Numbered from the stretch's first letter, positions 12,385 to 25,044 are shown. The stretch is DNA of 64,000 nt from Acanthococcus lagerstroemiae (GCA_031841125.1 CM063110.1:37463214-37527213), one strand, 5' to 3'. A program made the numbers and translations. Notes: a model not told the origin generated them from the letters alone.

Positions 12385-14022
12385 AATCTCAAACCGGTGA
12401 GATGGGAGGTCAGTAAAGCGGATGGCACAGTAGTTTTCGACAAAGCGAGTGTTCTAAGCCGCTGGAAGGAGTACTACGAAGAGTTATATCGCGAAGAAGG
12501 AAAGGACACAGATAACCAAGCCTTTCAGATCATTGTTTCGAGAGAACTAGAGAGATCATCACAGGAAGTTAGAAATGCAATCAAGAGTCTAAAGAACTGG
12601 AAGGCCCCAGGTGGAGACAGTATAGAGGCGGAGAGGCTGAAGGCCATAGGAAAAGGTGCAGAGCTCGTCCTATGGCAAATGTGCAACCACATGTGGCCCA
12701 CAGGGACATGGCCAGCGGATTGGGCCAGGTTAGTACCTACTACCTACTGATACCCATACATAAGAGAGGAGACACTAAGGAATGTGCCAATTACCGAATA
12801 ATAGCCTTGATTTCGCAGGCAAGTAAAGTAATAATGTTGAAGATTATAAATGAAAGACTAAAGGCTAAATAGCCAACTACCCACGGAGTAGGCGCACTTT
12901 GTTAGCGGGCACGGAACGAGGGAGCAAATCATTAACATGAGGATTATCTTAGAGAAATGCCGTGAATATAATGTCCCTGCAGTAGTGTGCTTAACCGACT
13001 ACACAAAAGCGTTTGACTGTGTCAAGTGGAAAGCCCAAGTGAGCATGATAATGGAGATGGCAGTACCTATAGATACCTGATGGACTTGGTAAAGACACTG
13101 TACAGAAACAGTGAAATGTCTGTAAAAATTGCAAGGGAGGAGTCTGGAACGTTCTGGGCAGAACGTGGTGTCAGGCAAGGAGATATCTTGTCACCGCAAC
13201 TCTTCAACATATATTGAGAGAACATTATGAGAGAGGCGCTGGAAAACTGGAACGGTTGCATCTCAATAGGTGGCCGGAAAATCTCAAATCTAAGATATGC
13301 CGACGATACAACAAATGGCAGAGCTGATTCAGCGTGTCAGGAAGATCAGCGAGAAGTACGGGCTGCTCATAAATGTTTCGAACATCAAAATTATGGTGAT
13401 AGACCACAAAGATGTCCTGACTGACACTAATTTTCTGACGGGTTTTGAAAAAGTAGAGTTGTTTGTATATTTGGGGTCGATGATTGATGTCAACGGTGAC
13501 TCCTCGGCAGAAATAAAAAGAAGAAATGCTATCGGAAAGTCCGCAATGACGAAACTGAAAAACTTCACCTGCAATAAGAAATGGTCCCGATACCTGAGGA
13601 AGAAGCTCATTAAAAAACTAATCCTGCCGATATTAATGTACGCTGCGGAAACTTGGGTCCGCAAGGAAACAGATAGACGACGAATTGACGCCTTTGAAAA
13701 GTGGCTATGACGCCGAATGCTGCGTGTGTCCTGTACGGAGCACAGAACCAATCTATCTATACGTGAGGAAACAGGATAGCCGGATGTGAACATCGGATCC
13801 ACCAGTTCTTTGGTCACATTGTCAGGTGAAGTGAAGAAAATCTAGAAAAAACGATAGTACTCGGGAAAACATCCGGAGCCAGAGGAAGAGGCCGATCACC
13901 CACACGCTGAACAGATGAACTTCGAGCTAAGTTTGGGTCCCTCGCGGGGGTAGTTGCCCTGGCGCAGAATCGGGAACGGTGAAGAGCACTCGCTGGCCAT
14001 AATGGTCAGAATTGACTAATAA
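12385..14022 (+). mobile_element. Degenerate non-LTR retrotransposon (RTE/BovB-like RT)
   Basis: Reverse transcriptase of a LINE, broken by frameshifts and stops. In order: the pre-palm segment with VRNAIKSLKNWKAPG (about 12565-12615), LIPIHKRGDTKECANYR (12745-12800), a disrupted finger region to about 13020, the palm motif GVRQGDILSPQLFN (about 13168-13212), the catalytic YADD in ISNLRYADDTT (about 13280-13310), then thumb sequence including KKLILPILMYAAETW and the tail up to about 14020. The endonuclease is absent, so the copy is 5' truncated. Both palm Asp codons survive, but the reading frame is interrupted at least four times (stop near 12870, frameshift near 12735, stop at 13216, frameshift near 13310). 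The C-terminal GHIVR and RW..EL style ending is typical of RTE-like LINEs; the clade is my inference. Confidence 0.88.
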
Positions 14023-16180
14023 CCAACCATGATATCGCATACAAATATAAGATCACTAGGTCTCCTTTCAAAGTCCACAAGGGCGCCTTGATGTGGCCAG
14101 TCCGAAGCTGGTGTGAATGATCGTCATCCCCTTTTAGAAAATAGCCTCTCATTACAGCAGTATCTGTGTGTATGAGGTTATGGCTTCGTACAGTTGACGT
14201 AATCAACTAATGAGAGTTCATCATGGCACGGTGAAAAAACAATTTAAAATGAGGTAAAACAATTAATATCCGGCTAATGGTGCGTCACTGAAAAACTGCC
14301 CCGCATCACAGGCCAGCACCGTCGGCATTCTGTTGAACCAATTTAGCACAAAACTGCGAAACCAATTTCCGATGTAGTACTTAACTATTTTCGTGGATGT
14401 AAGTATAGTTTTAAAAAACTGCTGCAATTATTCCAAAAATACAAAACTGTTTTCATATTGGACTATTTCTGTCACCACTCTTAAGCTATTACTTATTCAA
14501 TTTACTTTTTACTTATTTACGTCTGGAATCCAATGATCAGTAAAATCATTTTCGAATACGCTGACCAAGTAGAAGCAACTGCATTGCTCGTGGGTAGCTC
14601 TACCTTCAAGGTAGCTTTTCAATGTATCCAAACTCTTATCGAAGAAATTTATGACACAAGAAGATAGTACATCTTGATTCGCATATAAGTCTAATTGCTA
14701 ACGGGGGGAGGTGTATGTTCCTGTTCTACGAGACGACTTGTTAAAGAAACTGAACAGTCCTCTCATTGTAACCTTGCTCCGGAGATTAAGTAAGCGGTTA
14801 TCGCCTAATGCTAATTCTATTTAAGACGATAAATATTTGCTATTGACTGACTCTACATCATTATTTAGGTCATACACAGTTCAAAATGACGCGTGTAATT
14901 TCATGTGTAACAATAGAAGGCAGTATGCAGATAGTGCTGGGTACTTACGATGGCGGATATATGATCGAATGACGCCGAAATTATGAAGAATTAAATGAAA
15001 CGAGTGAGAGTAGGTACGGATGCTAAATTCTTTGAGTTTTTAGGCTCTAGACTCGTGTATGTTCGAGGAGAATCAGCGAGGAAATGTTTGAAGAAACCGA
15101 GGTTATAAATCTCAGCAGTAGCTCTAAAATTCAGTTAATGCCCACGTCTTCAACCATAGATGCTGAAAATAATAAACTGAGATACCGCGGATCATGTAGT
15201 CCATAGTTACATCTATTGAGTATTGTGATCAAGTAATTAAAACTCCAAAAGACAGTTTCAGTTTGTGGCGATAGAGAAAACCCAAATAAGTTGATTTTTT
15301 TTTCGATTAGTAATTCATCGCAAAACATGCTAGCTGTGTACGGTACAGTCTGGAATCATATTTTTGTTAATTAATTTGATGTGTAGAACAACACAGCCTC
15401 AGCGGGGTATTCATATTTTATGCGGAGAACTTCATTCCACAAAATTGCTTTGTAAAGGAATCAGAAGTTGGCAGAGTTGACCTTGTAGACTATAACAGAG
15501 ATGGAAGTCATAAAAAAGGTCGCATAGGCTATTCATTAATCAGAAATTTAAATCAGTTCATCCGTAACTGCGAATAACATGATTCATTTCCCGCTAATAA
15601 AAAATTCTCAAGTCCTAAATTTATGAAACAGCGACTATATTCTCAGAGGATATTTGTGCCATTATTCTTCAAGATCCGAGATGTCGAAGAATTATGAATG
15701 GGGAGTGAGAGAAAGTTACCAATGGGATGATTTTTTGTTTGCAAAAAAGTACTGCTTTTTCGAAATAAACACGAAAAGACCTAAGAGTCCTGGCTTTCTA
15801 AATCTTGTACGAGTATTCTTTCTGTTTTTTCTTCTCACAACCCCTCTATCCATCTATTTTCTCTCTTCTGCTTGTCACCTGTTCTTATATCTGGTATTCT
15901 TTCTTCTTTCTATGAATGAGAACCTAGCCTTTCTGCAATGACCATAGCCTTCTCTCTTCTGAGAAAAACACACCTCCCTCCTCACTCATAAATAGACAGC
16001 CAGGCAGATAAACATGCAAGAGGAGAAGTCGCCAGCTTACCTGACAGGCAAGATAGGCCAGCAAGCAGCCAGATGCGCAGGGTCAAAACGGGGACTGACA
16101 CAATCTGACCTCGCAGTGAACAATCTTCCTCCTTTCTGGCAGACGAAAACGAGGTCAGGGTCAATTTGTTAGTTTGCAAA
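14023..16180. other. No gene recognised
   Basis: AT-rich DNA between a LINE and the long minisatellite. I see no motif, RNA gene or element boundary I can defend. Confidence 0.5.
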
Positions 16181-16189
16181 ATAAGGGTA

Positions 16190-18960
16190 TCAGTTTTGAA
16201 TTTTATCAAACTAGGGGTTTCGGTTTGAAATTTGAGTAATGAAAAAGTCGATTTTGAAATTCATATAAGGGTTAATTTTAATATTAATTTACTGTACCCG
16301 GAGGATCATTTCGAAGTCTGCAAAATGAGAGGGTCCATTTCGAAATTCGTAAAATAAGATGGTCAGTAACTTGGGATTTACGAAATTAAGGACCATTTTT
16401 AAATTTTACAAAATGAGTAAGTCCCTTTTGAATGTTGCAATGTTGAGTTGACAGCTTGAAAAAAGTGCAAAATGAGGTAGTCGATTTTAAAATTCACATA
16501 ATTAAGGGATGAATTTTAAAATTTTCATAATGAAGGGCCGTTCAGTAATTTTGTAAGCGATTATAAAACTTGTAAAATGACTGAGTTAATGTAGCTTCTC
16601 GAATTCAGGAATCCATATTTTAAGTTTTGCTAAGCGGGTGAATTAATTTTGAACTTTATAAAATGAAAGGGTTACTTTTAACTTTTGCAAAGTGAGGGAG
16701 TTCGTTGAAAAATTTGAAAATCAGAGAGTCCGTTTTGATGTTTGCGAAAGGAGTGGACTTCCTTTGAGACTCGCAAAATAAAGTTATTCATTGTAAAGTT
16801 TCCAGAGTTCAGAAATCGTGAAGGAGATTTGTAAAATTAAAGGGTACAATTAAATCTTTGCGAAATGAGGGGGTCAATTTTGAAATTTGCAAGACGGGAA
16901 TCGCAAAATAAAGGCAGGTGTCAATTTATAGATTTTTAAAATTAGAAGACTAATTTTTAATTTTACAAAATGGGAGGCAGTTTAGAAATTTTGTAATACA
17001 GGGAACAATATTGAGGTTTGCAAAATGAGGGTTCACTTCAGCAGATTACAAAACGAGAGTATTAGTTTGAAATATTTGCAAATGTGTTTGAGATTTACAA
17101 AATGAGAAAATTGAATGCGGAATATACAAAATTAGGGTAATTATAAAGTTTAGAAATTCAGAGGGGGGAGGGGATGTTTCTAAAATAATATGATGTATTA
17201 ATTTTATAATTTACGAAATGAGGTTGGTTTTAATGTTTGCAAAATGAGAGTCTCAATTTCAAAAATCGCGAAATAACGGGACGGTCAGTAATCATAAAAT
17301 GTACAAAATAATTTATCAATTTTAAATTTCGCAAAATGAGAAGATCCTTTTTCAAATGTTGCAAACGAAGTAATCAGTTTAAAATTTGCAAAATGAGGAG
17401 GTCGATTTTAAAACTTTTACAAAATAAGTGGGTCAATTTTGAAATTTGCAAACTGAAGAATGGTCAGTTCTGAAACTGACTAAATAGGGAGGGGAAGGTC
17501 ACTTTTAAAACTAGCAAGGCAGGTAAATTTATACACATGCAGAATGAGGGATTCAATTTTAAAATTTACAAAATTAGTGGATTGATCTCAGAGTTTTAAG
17601 CTTTGAAATCCGTATTATTTCAAGATTTGCTAAATAAGGGGTCACTTTTGAAATTTGCAAAATGAGTTAGGTTTTGAAATTTACAAAATTAGTACAAACT
17701 TGAAACTCAGGGGATTCATTTTGAAGTTTGCGAAGTGAGGGGTCAATTTTGAAATTTACTGAATGGCAACGTTAATTATATGTTTTGCCAAATAAAGGAG
17801 GTTAACTCTAAAATTTACGAACTAATAGGTGGAGTTTCTTAAGAAATTTGAAAAATGTGGACGTTAATTAGATGAGCAGAATTATAAGATCAACAATGAA
17901 ATTCGCAAAACAAAGATGACTATGAATTTTGCAAAATTTGGGGTATATTTCAAAATTTGTAAAATGAAATAGTTTATTTTAAAATTAGCAAAGTGAGGGA
18001 GTGATATATTTGTAGAAATTTTACGAATGGATGGGATCAATTTAAAGTTTAACAAAATGGGGAGGGTCAATCCAGAGTGTTCAAAATGTTAGAATTCAAT
18101 ATTAAAATTGACAAAATGAGAAATAGGGAAATCCTTTTTCACATATGTGCAAAATGAGGGGCCGAAGTAGCTTACTTGCGATGGGTAAATAAGGGAGTTA
18201 GTTTTGAAATTTTCTACATGAAACGTTCAATTTTCATGTTTTGTAAAATGAGAGGGTATGTTTTGAAAATAACAAAGTAAGTTGACTAATTTTGAATTTT
18301 GCAAAATTAAGGTTTCTTTCAGGGCTTGTAAAATGAAAGTTTTTTTTTTTTGGGGGGGGGGGGGGTAGAACGAAGGAGTTCATTTAGAGATTAGCCAAAT
18401 GGGGAGCTAAATTTCAAGTTCGGAGAAATGAAAAAGATCACTACAGAAATGAACAACCGCGGGGCTTCCTCATAAGGTTTGCAAAACGAAAGCGTTAAAA
18501 TTTTCAACCTTGTAAAATAGAGGGGATCATTTACGGATCCCTTAATGAGGACGTTCATTTTACAACATCATTTTAACTACTGCAGAATGGGAGGGGAGGA
18601 ATTAATTTTAAAATCAGTCAAATAATGGGTTCAATTTGAAATCTTGCAAAAAAAAATATCAGGAATGTTAGAATGTGGGGATCAGTTTCAATTCCTACGA
18701 AAAAAGAGGTCAATTTAAAATTTTGCGATGTAAAATGCTAAATTTGAATGTTACAAAATGGGTGGTTAATTTTAAATTTTGTAAATTGAGAGGGAGGGGT
18801 TAGTTCTGGAACTTACGAAATAGGGAGAGTCAATCTAAGTATGTCCTGAATAAGGGAGTCAGTTTTGAAATTTGGAAAATAAGGAAGGTTTTCTGAAGGT
18901 CATGTGCAGAATGTAGGTATCAGTTTTGAAACGAAGTATTTTGAAGTTAGTAAGATAAGG
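16190..18960. repeat. Long degenerate ~30-nt minisatellite
   Basis: Roughly 2.8 kb of imperfect repeats. The recurring unit is about 29-35 nt and approximates AAAATGAGGGGGTCAATTTT followed by GAAATTTGC. Words such as TTTGCAAAATGAG and GGTCAATTTTGAAATTT occur dozens of times with substitutions and small indels. A T12-G15 run at about 18338-18366 sits inside. There is no coding region. The uniform decay over the whole length suggests an old expansion no longer homogenised. Confidence 0.85.
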
Positions 18961-19689
18961 TTTTTTCTTTTAGATTTCCGAAATGAGCGGTCCAAGCCTT
19001 TATGTATGTACTGCTTGAAATCCATGACTCATCGAGTTTTGACAAATCAAACGTTCTACAGAGTTTTTTTGTTACTTTTTCTTTAGAAACTCTTAAATCT
19101 TGTTTGTTTATTTTTCTTTTTATAATTTTTTATACGCTCTGATTTTTGAGTGTCGCGTCGTGAATATATTCCATTCACTTTTTCCCTTAAATTTTCAATT
19201 CGTAATTGCATTTTCCTCCCAGAGTACTTGTCCTACACAATATAAATATTCGTATTTTCATTTTCTTCCACTTCTATTTGCAAGTACCCAACAGAAAAAA
19301 GAGGGGGAGAATGGAAGAATGAGGAAAAAGTCTGCTTCCCGTTATTTCAGTGGGTTATATGTATAATGGGTGTCATTTAATTGCCCGATAAAATGGAGTG
19401 TACCGATGATGGGAGGGGGGAGCGGAAATGTAACAATTGGAAAATTAATTCTCCAAATTTCTATTTGAGTAAGAAGAAATGTTAGCACAATTACAAAATC
19501 AGTTGAACAACGAAAAGTATTAAGCAGCGATACGCACATTTGACTCCTCGATGTCTACGAATTGATGAAACTAACTAATTTCTGGAAGCACTTGAGTGAT
19601 ACTTGAGAAGAGCCACTGCAAATGGGCAATTATAAGGAAAAAGTGAATAAGTAAATGGCGGACCTAAGTGTGATAAAGGATTTTTAAAG

Positions 19690-20195
19690 TAGAGGAGGGT
19701 CCAGAAAAGTGAAAATAACTTGGATCGGGGTCATACTAGCAGGAGAAGGCGGGCGAGGAAGATTGGGTTATCATTTTATGGAAGAAGGGAAAGAGGTGAA
19801 GGACACACTGATTGAGCCAAATTTTTCCTTATCCTAAACCAGCTACCAGAAGGTGTAAATTACTCTGGTCTGAAAACTATTTGAGTGAGACTCAAGGAGA
19901 TCTCTTGGAAAAATACATTTTGGGTAAAATTGAAAGAATAAATAGCGAACTTATGATTGGTGAGAGATCTTTAGGGTCAAGAAGAGTCCAAAACGGTAAA
20001 ATTGACTCGGATTCGGGTCATTCTCGTGCGAGGATGCCCGCGAGGAAAAATGGGAAATGGGCTAACTGTCTGGGGAAGAGTAAAAAGGAGTAGGTGCCCT
20101 TTGACGGTGATAAATTTTTCTTTTATCCTATACCGACTGCAAAAAAGTAAATCTAACTTGGGCCTGAAAAAAATTGAGAGAAACTTGACGGACCC
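19690..20195. repeat. Two diverged copies of a ~285-bp unit
   Basis: The sequence starting GGGTCCAGAAAAGTG (about 19697) reappears, much diverged, from about 19976, sharing GATCGGGGTCAT / GATTCGGGTCAT, TTTTCCTTATCCTA / TTTTCTTTTATCCTATACC and GGTCTGAAAACTATTTGAG-like blocks in the same order. It appears to be an old tandem duplication. Confidence 0.5.
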
Positions 20196-20199
20196 ATAA

Positions 20200-21925
20200 A
20201 AAGTGTATACATTTTTCCATCGTTGAACTCATTTCAAGTTAATGTCCTTTCATTGTAGAAAAGCGTGCAATGTGTAATGTTAATTAGCACGTGTCCTATC
20301 GTTCATGCACTCGATTTTATCGTTATCATCCTATGATTTATTCACTTTATTTTAACGTGCAGTTAAAGTTTCCTCTTGTACATATATTAATTTCCTCCAA
20401 AATATCGGAATCCACCCACAGTTACTGGCCAAATGACGTTAATATCTCAACTGCTGTACAGAAAAGACTACGAAGTCCAGAGTAATTATGATTGGTGATC
20501 CTCCAACACCTGGATGAAAGATGGAGCGCATGAGTGATGTAACAGCGAGCAATCGGGAGGGTCATTGTATCGATATTAATTGCGTGGCTTCGAGCAGACC
20601 GGCTCTCTGTGTCACGGAGAATAAAGCTGTCCGACTGTCGGAAACGTTGCATTCTTGTCCTCCTCCATAGACCGGACGCTTGGATATGTGGATATGACTA
20701 TGAAGGAAGTGAACCCAGCCAGACTAGTCAACTCGGAGGCTGATGTAACATGTTATTACGATCTCGAATGATCGATAATCAATTCACTTAACTCCATACG
20801 GAATCTATTCTGTACAGTCATCTCGTTACAGGGCTGTATAGAAGTTTCGTTCGGCGGATTTAATTCAACATTGACAGACTGACTAAACAAGATTCATATT
20901 GTAGGAACTTTGAAAAACACGATTTTCTAAATTATTTTGATTCGAAATACGTTGTCTAATCGATGTTGATGATTTTTTCGCGGTTACCATAACTGCCCCC
21001 TACTACTATATAGAAATCACTTATGAAACACAAGGCAAGGGATCTAATTTAAAACACCCTTCAACTAGCCATATCTGAGCTCCTTTAAAAGTAAGGGTAG
21101 GCAAATATATTTACTCCGATCAATCTTCCGTTAAACTGATTCTGAATACTAGTATTGTAATAAATCGACGGGTTCGGTGTTATTGAGGAGCCAGAAAATC
21201 CTTCTTCAGCCTTGCACCGGTCATATATTTAAAGAGACACACAGTTTCTATGTAACGTGGGAAACATGTTGAGTGGCCTTTATTATACATACTTATACTT
21301 TTTAATTGCGAACACTTCATTATTTCAACGAGTGAAATTTCCTGGTTGCAAATTACTCTATATTTCCATTCGTTCCGTTTAGCAAACCAGGAAGTTGGTT
21401 ATGAAGTTGGTTACTTTGCTGAAACGGCTGTTACAATTTCATCCCAGACTTAGGTAACTTTCACGCGAACCTATATTATTAACATAGTCATGAGTAATTA
21501 TTTCTTAGGTAAAAAAACCCTTGAGCACACGTGCAGGCTGAATTTTTTCCTGGAAATCCTGAAACCAATGTGCTAATTTTGGTACGGCCTATTTTACACT
21601 ATTTTCCCTTAAAAATGATATTGTCGTCTGAAATTAATGTTTTTAAAGACTTTTTGGGACTATTTCGGATAAGAATCCAATTTTCAAAACTATTTTGTCA
21701 ATTTTCTATTTTTGGGAAAAAAATTTCTAATTTTCAATCTTTGAGAAAAAAAAATTTTAATTCATTTCGCAAGGAAAAAAACTGAAAAATCGTAACGACC
21801 TTATTATTTGTGGCAATAAAATATTGTGATGCAAAATTATAGTTATGTTGTACATGCATATAGTTAGGGAAGAACAGAAATATATAAAAATTAAAATCAG
21901 TTTTCTAAGATCTTTAATTTGATAC
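20200..21925. other. No gene recognised
   Basis: No coding region, RNA gene or repeat boundary that I can support. Confidence 0.45.
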
Positions 21926-21930
21926 CCCTA

Positions 21931-22180
21931 GCCATAAGTTTTGTAGGAACTTTTCGAGATTTTGTTTTGAGACTTTTCACTTTTATGGGGAATTTTTATG
22001 GACTATCTAGGTCTTGCTAGAAACTTTAAATGCGGCATTTTTTTGAATTTTCACCTATAGCCATAAGTTTTGCAGCGACTTTTCGAGATTTTGTTTTGAG
22101 ACTTTTCACTTTTATCGGGAATTTTTATGGACTATCTAGGTCTTGCTAGAAACTTTTAATGCGGCATTTTTTTTAGTTTT
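21931..22180. repeat. Recent 129-bp tandem duplication
   Basis: A unit beginning GCCATAAGTTTTG at 21931 is repeated from 22060 with only a handful of mismatches (for example GTAGGAAC versus GCAGCGAC). Both units end in the GCGGCATTTTTTT block. The high identity contrasts with the decayed repeats elsewhere. Confidence 0.85.
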
Positions 22181-22565
22181 CAGGGCCTACAAATCCGGAT
22201 CTTGTTGATAAATAATAACAGCGAAAAAATTTTCAGCATTATTTTAATATTAATTTGTCAGCTCCCTCCATGAGCCCTTCTCTTCTGGTTGGCTACTTGC
22301 GCTTATGGGAAGAAGACTTCTGTACTCATGGATGAGTTTGAGGGAGAGGGGGATTATTGCAACGGACGATTAGGTATATAGGCCGTTTTCAAAAAAAAAC
22401 TGAGCAGTTCGTAGTCTTTTTAAAAAGAAAATTACCCGTTGCTACTCTGGTCCTGCGCACCCTCCAAAATTGGTGGCTTAAAACTAAAATATTCAAAGCA
22501 ATATGACGACGTTCAGCACAAGGCAACTTAAATTACTTATACAAAAGTACAGTACATTTATATCT

Positions 22566-22680
22566 CCCTCTGTTCGTTGATGCGATACTCGAAAGGGTAC
22601 TTTCCAGGGCTAGGGGCGCGGTGTTTGGGGAGCCAATTGGGCATGCGTTCATCGTCATACGCTCCACCAGTAGAATACAT
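22566..22680. repeat. GC-rich dispersed repeat, copy 1
   Basis: About 110 bp matching 50571-50684 at very roughly 75-80% by eye, including CTCGAAAGGG, GGCGCGGTGTTTGG and GGCATGCGTTCATCGTCATACG. Its CTCGAAAGGG...CCAGGGCT stretch resembles the tail of the SINE family in this window, so it may be a related SINE fragment. Confidence 0.55.
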
Positions 22681-22699
22681 TTATGTTGAATTTAGAGAT

Positions 22700-23460
22700 G
22701 TTTAGATCAGCCCTCTGTACGTCAGTCCGCCCATCTTTGGGTGTGCCTCCACTACCCTCTGCCAGGGTTTCTTGTTCTTACTCGTACGGCCTCATAACAC
22801 GTCTATGAAATTAACTATTTCGTGTGGCCATCTTGTGGCCGATGTACCTTTATGTATCTCAATTAAGCCCCCTCGGTGTCCAGTCAGTTAAAACTTAATT
22901 CCATTTCTTTTGGCAAGCTCTGTACATATTGCGTGCACAGTTAAGTTTTCTCTGTTATTCAGTTGATACTGGATGATTTAAATCAATATTTTTAATTTCC
23001 TTTTTTGGAGAATCTTCAGGATTGATCTAAGCATTATTTTGTGTTGTTTTAAGAGCCTTTGACTCTGTCTTCTAGCAAAAACCCAGATTTGGACACGGTG
23101 TACAGTGTAGCGTTGGGATTATACAACTCTCAAACACCTTCACTTTTGTATTTAGGCTCATATTAACCTTTGAAAAATAGTTTTAAAACCTAATATTTTT
23201 TCCAAGTTTGTGAGGTCTAGTTTGGATTTCATTTTCAAATTTATTTGTGAAAGAAATATTTTGGCCCAAGTATATAGCAATATTCTTCAACATTTTCAAT
23301 TTCAAGGTAATTTCCAAATCATTTTTTTGGTATAGTTTTTGCTTTATTTAAATTTATTGACGCTTTTTAATTTTAGAATTTTCAGCACTTCTGAGAGTTC
23401 GTTATTTTTAGCATTTAAGGTGATATCGTCTGCAAAACGGAGATTGTTTAGGCCATGGCC
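22700..23460 (-). mobile_element. LINE fragment, RT palm to C-terminus (degenerate)
   Basis: Read on the minus strand from 23460, the translation gives NNLRFADDITLNAKNNELSE, the catalytic palm motif of a LINE reverse transcriptase with its FADD box intact. A later block reads IENVEEYCYILG, then KVFESCIIPTL, and finally the Arg/Gly-rich C-terminal segment ending near 22715. Stops and frameshifts occur throughout, so it is a dead fragment. The order and motifs match the RTE/CFDP2-like elements at 26690-29385 and 31340-32535. Nothing upstream of the palm is seen, so it is probably 5' truncated near 23460. Confidence 0.75.
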
Positions 23461-23464
23461 GGCA

Positions 23465-24425
23465 GCTACCTTTCTCCCGTGTGGTGCAGGATATTTTTTT
23501 TGAAAATCAAAAGGGTAAACAATTTTTTAGACTGTCTTAAAGGTCAAAAAAAAGAACGAATTTTTTCACCCCTGTATGGTCAGAAAGGCAGGGGGAATAG
23601 ATATGCCCTACCATTTTTTTCAAATTTCTATACTGGGCGTTTGTCATTTGAATATATTTTCTGTTGTAAGTATATATTATTGAAATTAAAAAAATACTTA
23701 AATTGCCTATACGTTTTACTCAGATATTGAAATCGCTTAGCATTGCACATATTTTTAATTCGCAGCCTGATCATTAATTTTATACAATAAGGGTTGAAAA
23801 AAATTACCTATTGTATGGAGCTCTTGGTGAAGTAGTAGAAAGTAATTGGGGGTCCTCCCATAAAAAATTTGAGCCTCTTAATCAAAACGAGAAATGAGCT
23901 GGGAGTCCTCAACAATGATGACACTGAAGTAGCTCATATGTGTCAAAAATTTTTTGGTCTTCAAAACTCAGTTTTGTTCTTTTTACTTCTTTCCGAATTT
24001 TTCTGTAGAATTGATGCCAACTGCATTAAAATAGTAGGAAAAGTTGTAAATCGAGACTACTTTGCACTGTGAACAGCTCAAGGTGGTAATATTACAATTG
24101 CTGATAAAACTGAAAGGAATAATAGCGCTGCTATAGAAAACTCCCAAAAAATCAATTAAATATATTTTTAAGGATCAAAATATTTGTTTGATTCACTGTT
24201 CAGGCCAATGGATAAGCAACTTCAATTCCATAAAAATCATGTGAGGCGTAATGCAGCTGATAGCGCTGTCATGAATTTTTAGCAAACTTTCATCAAAATT
24301 TTTCTAACGACCAAAGTAATATGCTCAATTTTTAGGTGACTATAAGCAAACGATTTGATTTCGGTCAAAATCGTTTAATTTACACGTTCATTCGGATAAT
24401 TTTTTTTTGTGTGAAAATAGCAGTT
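23465..24425. other. No gene recognised
   Basis: AT-rich DNA. Short open stretches here have no similarity I recognise. Confidence 0.45.
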
Positions 24426-24429
24426 GCGC

Positions 24430-24500
24430 TTGAAGTACTGCTTGAAAGGGCGGATTCCAGGGCTCGGGTTGAGAGCGAATTAGAAGAAGAGAGTACCATA
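24430..24500 (+). mobile_element. SINE tail fragment (5'-truncated copy)
   Basis: The block TGAAAGGGCGGATTCCAGGG continuing to TTGAGAGCGAATTAGAAGAAG is the 3' part of the tRNA-derived SINE seen complete at 24828. The tRNA-like head is missing. Confidence 0.7.
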
Positions 24501-24827
24501 AGGTAAACATAGAATAACCACATTAATTAATTAACTCGTGTCCAAAACTGAGATAGGTCCAGGTATGTATGAAACAAACTTCGGCAAATGAATGAGCTAA
24601 TTAACAAACAAAGAAACAACTTCTCTATCACATTCCCTTATTGTTTATCATGTTTTGCCTACTCCTTCATTTTCAGGCAAATCTGACATACATATCCTGC
24701 TGTATGACAAAGACCCCTCTCTTGACGGGGAGATGGACCAGGTGGTTATGGGTGGCAGCAAAAACCAGTGCAAACGGAACAAAAACGATTGCATCCACGT
24801 TTCCGTTTTCAATCCTTTGTCTAGTAG

Positions 24828-25044
24828 GGGTCTGGTTGGCCGAGTAGATAGCGCGCTGGTCTCAGAATTCGGAGGTTCCGGGTTCGAGCCCACGTAGTAA
24901 CTCGCTACATTTCGACCTAGACCGATTTTTCGGCAAAATGAGAGGAGGACTAAGACAGTCCTAACAGCCTCGCCGATGTCTCTGAAGCAATGCTCGAAAG
25001 GGCGGATCCCAGAACTCGGGTTGAGAGTAAAGTTAGAAAAAAGA
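24828..25044 (+). mobile_element. tRNA-derived SINE, copy A
   Basis: Head resembling a tRNA gene: box A TGGCCGAGTAG at 24837-24847 and box B GGTTCGAGCCC at 24881-24891, the internal RNA polymerase III promoter. The unrelated body includes CTCGCTACATTTCGACCTAG and the tail CTCGAAAGGGCGGATCCCAG. Two other full copies are at 39609 (+) and 52908-53117 (-). The tRNA part resembles Leu/Ser-type tRNAs in box A, but the cloverleaf is not maintained, so it is not a working tRNA. Confidence 0.85.

Noticed and set aside
12397..13710. Host gene for a reverse transcriptase
   Set aside because: Multiple frameshifts and stops and LINE motif order show a dead retrotransposon copy.
16190..18960. CRISPR-like array
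   Set aside because: Units are imperfect and contiguous with no constant repeat and unique spacer alternation, and the host is eukaryotic.
24828..24900. tRNA gene
   Set aside because: Box A and box B are present but the arms do not pair as a cloverleaf, and the same head plus a fixed non-tRNA tail occurs three times, so it is a SINE.
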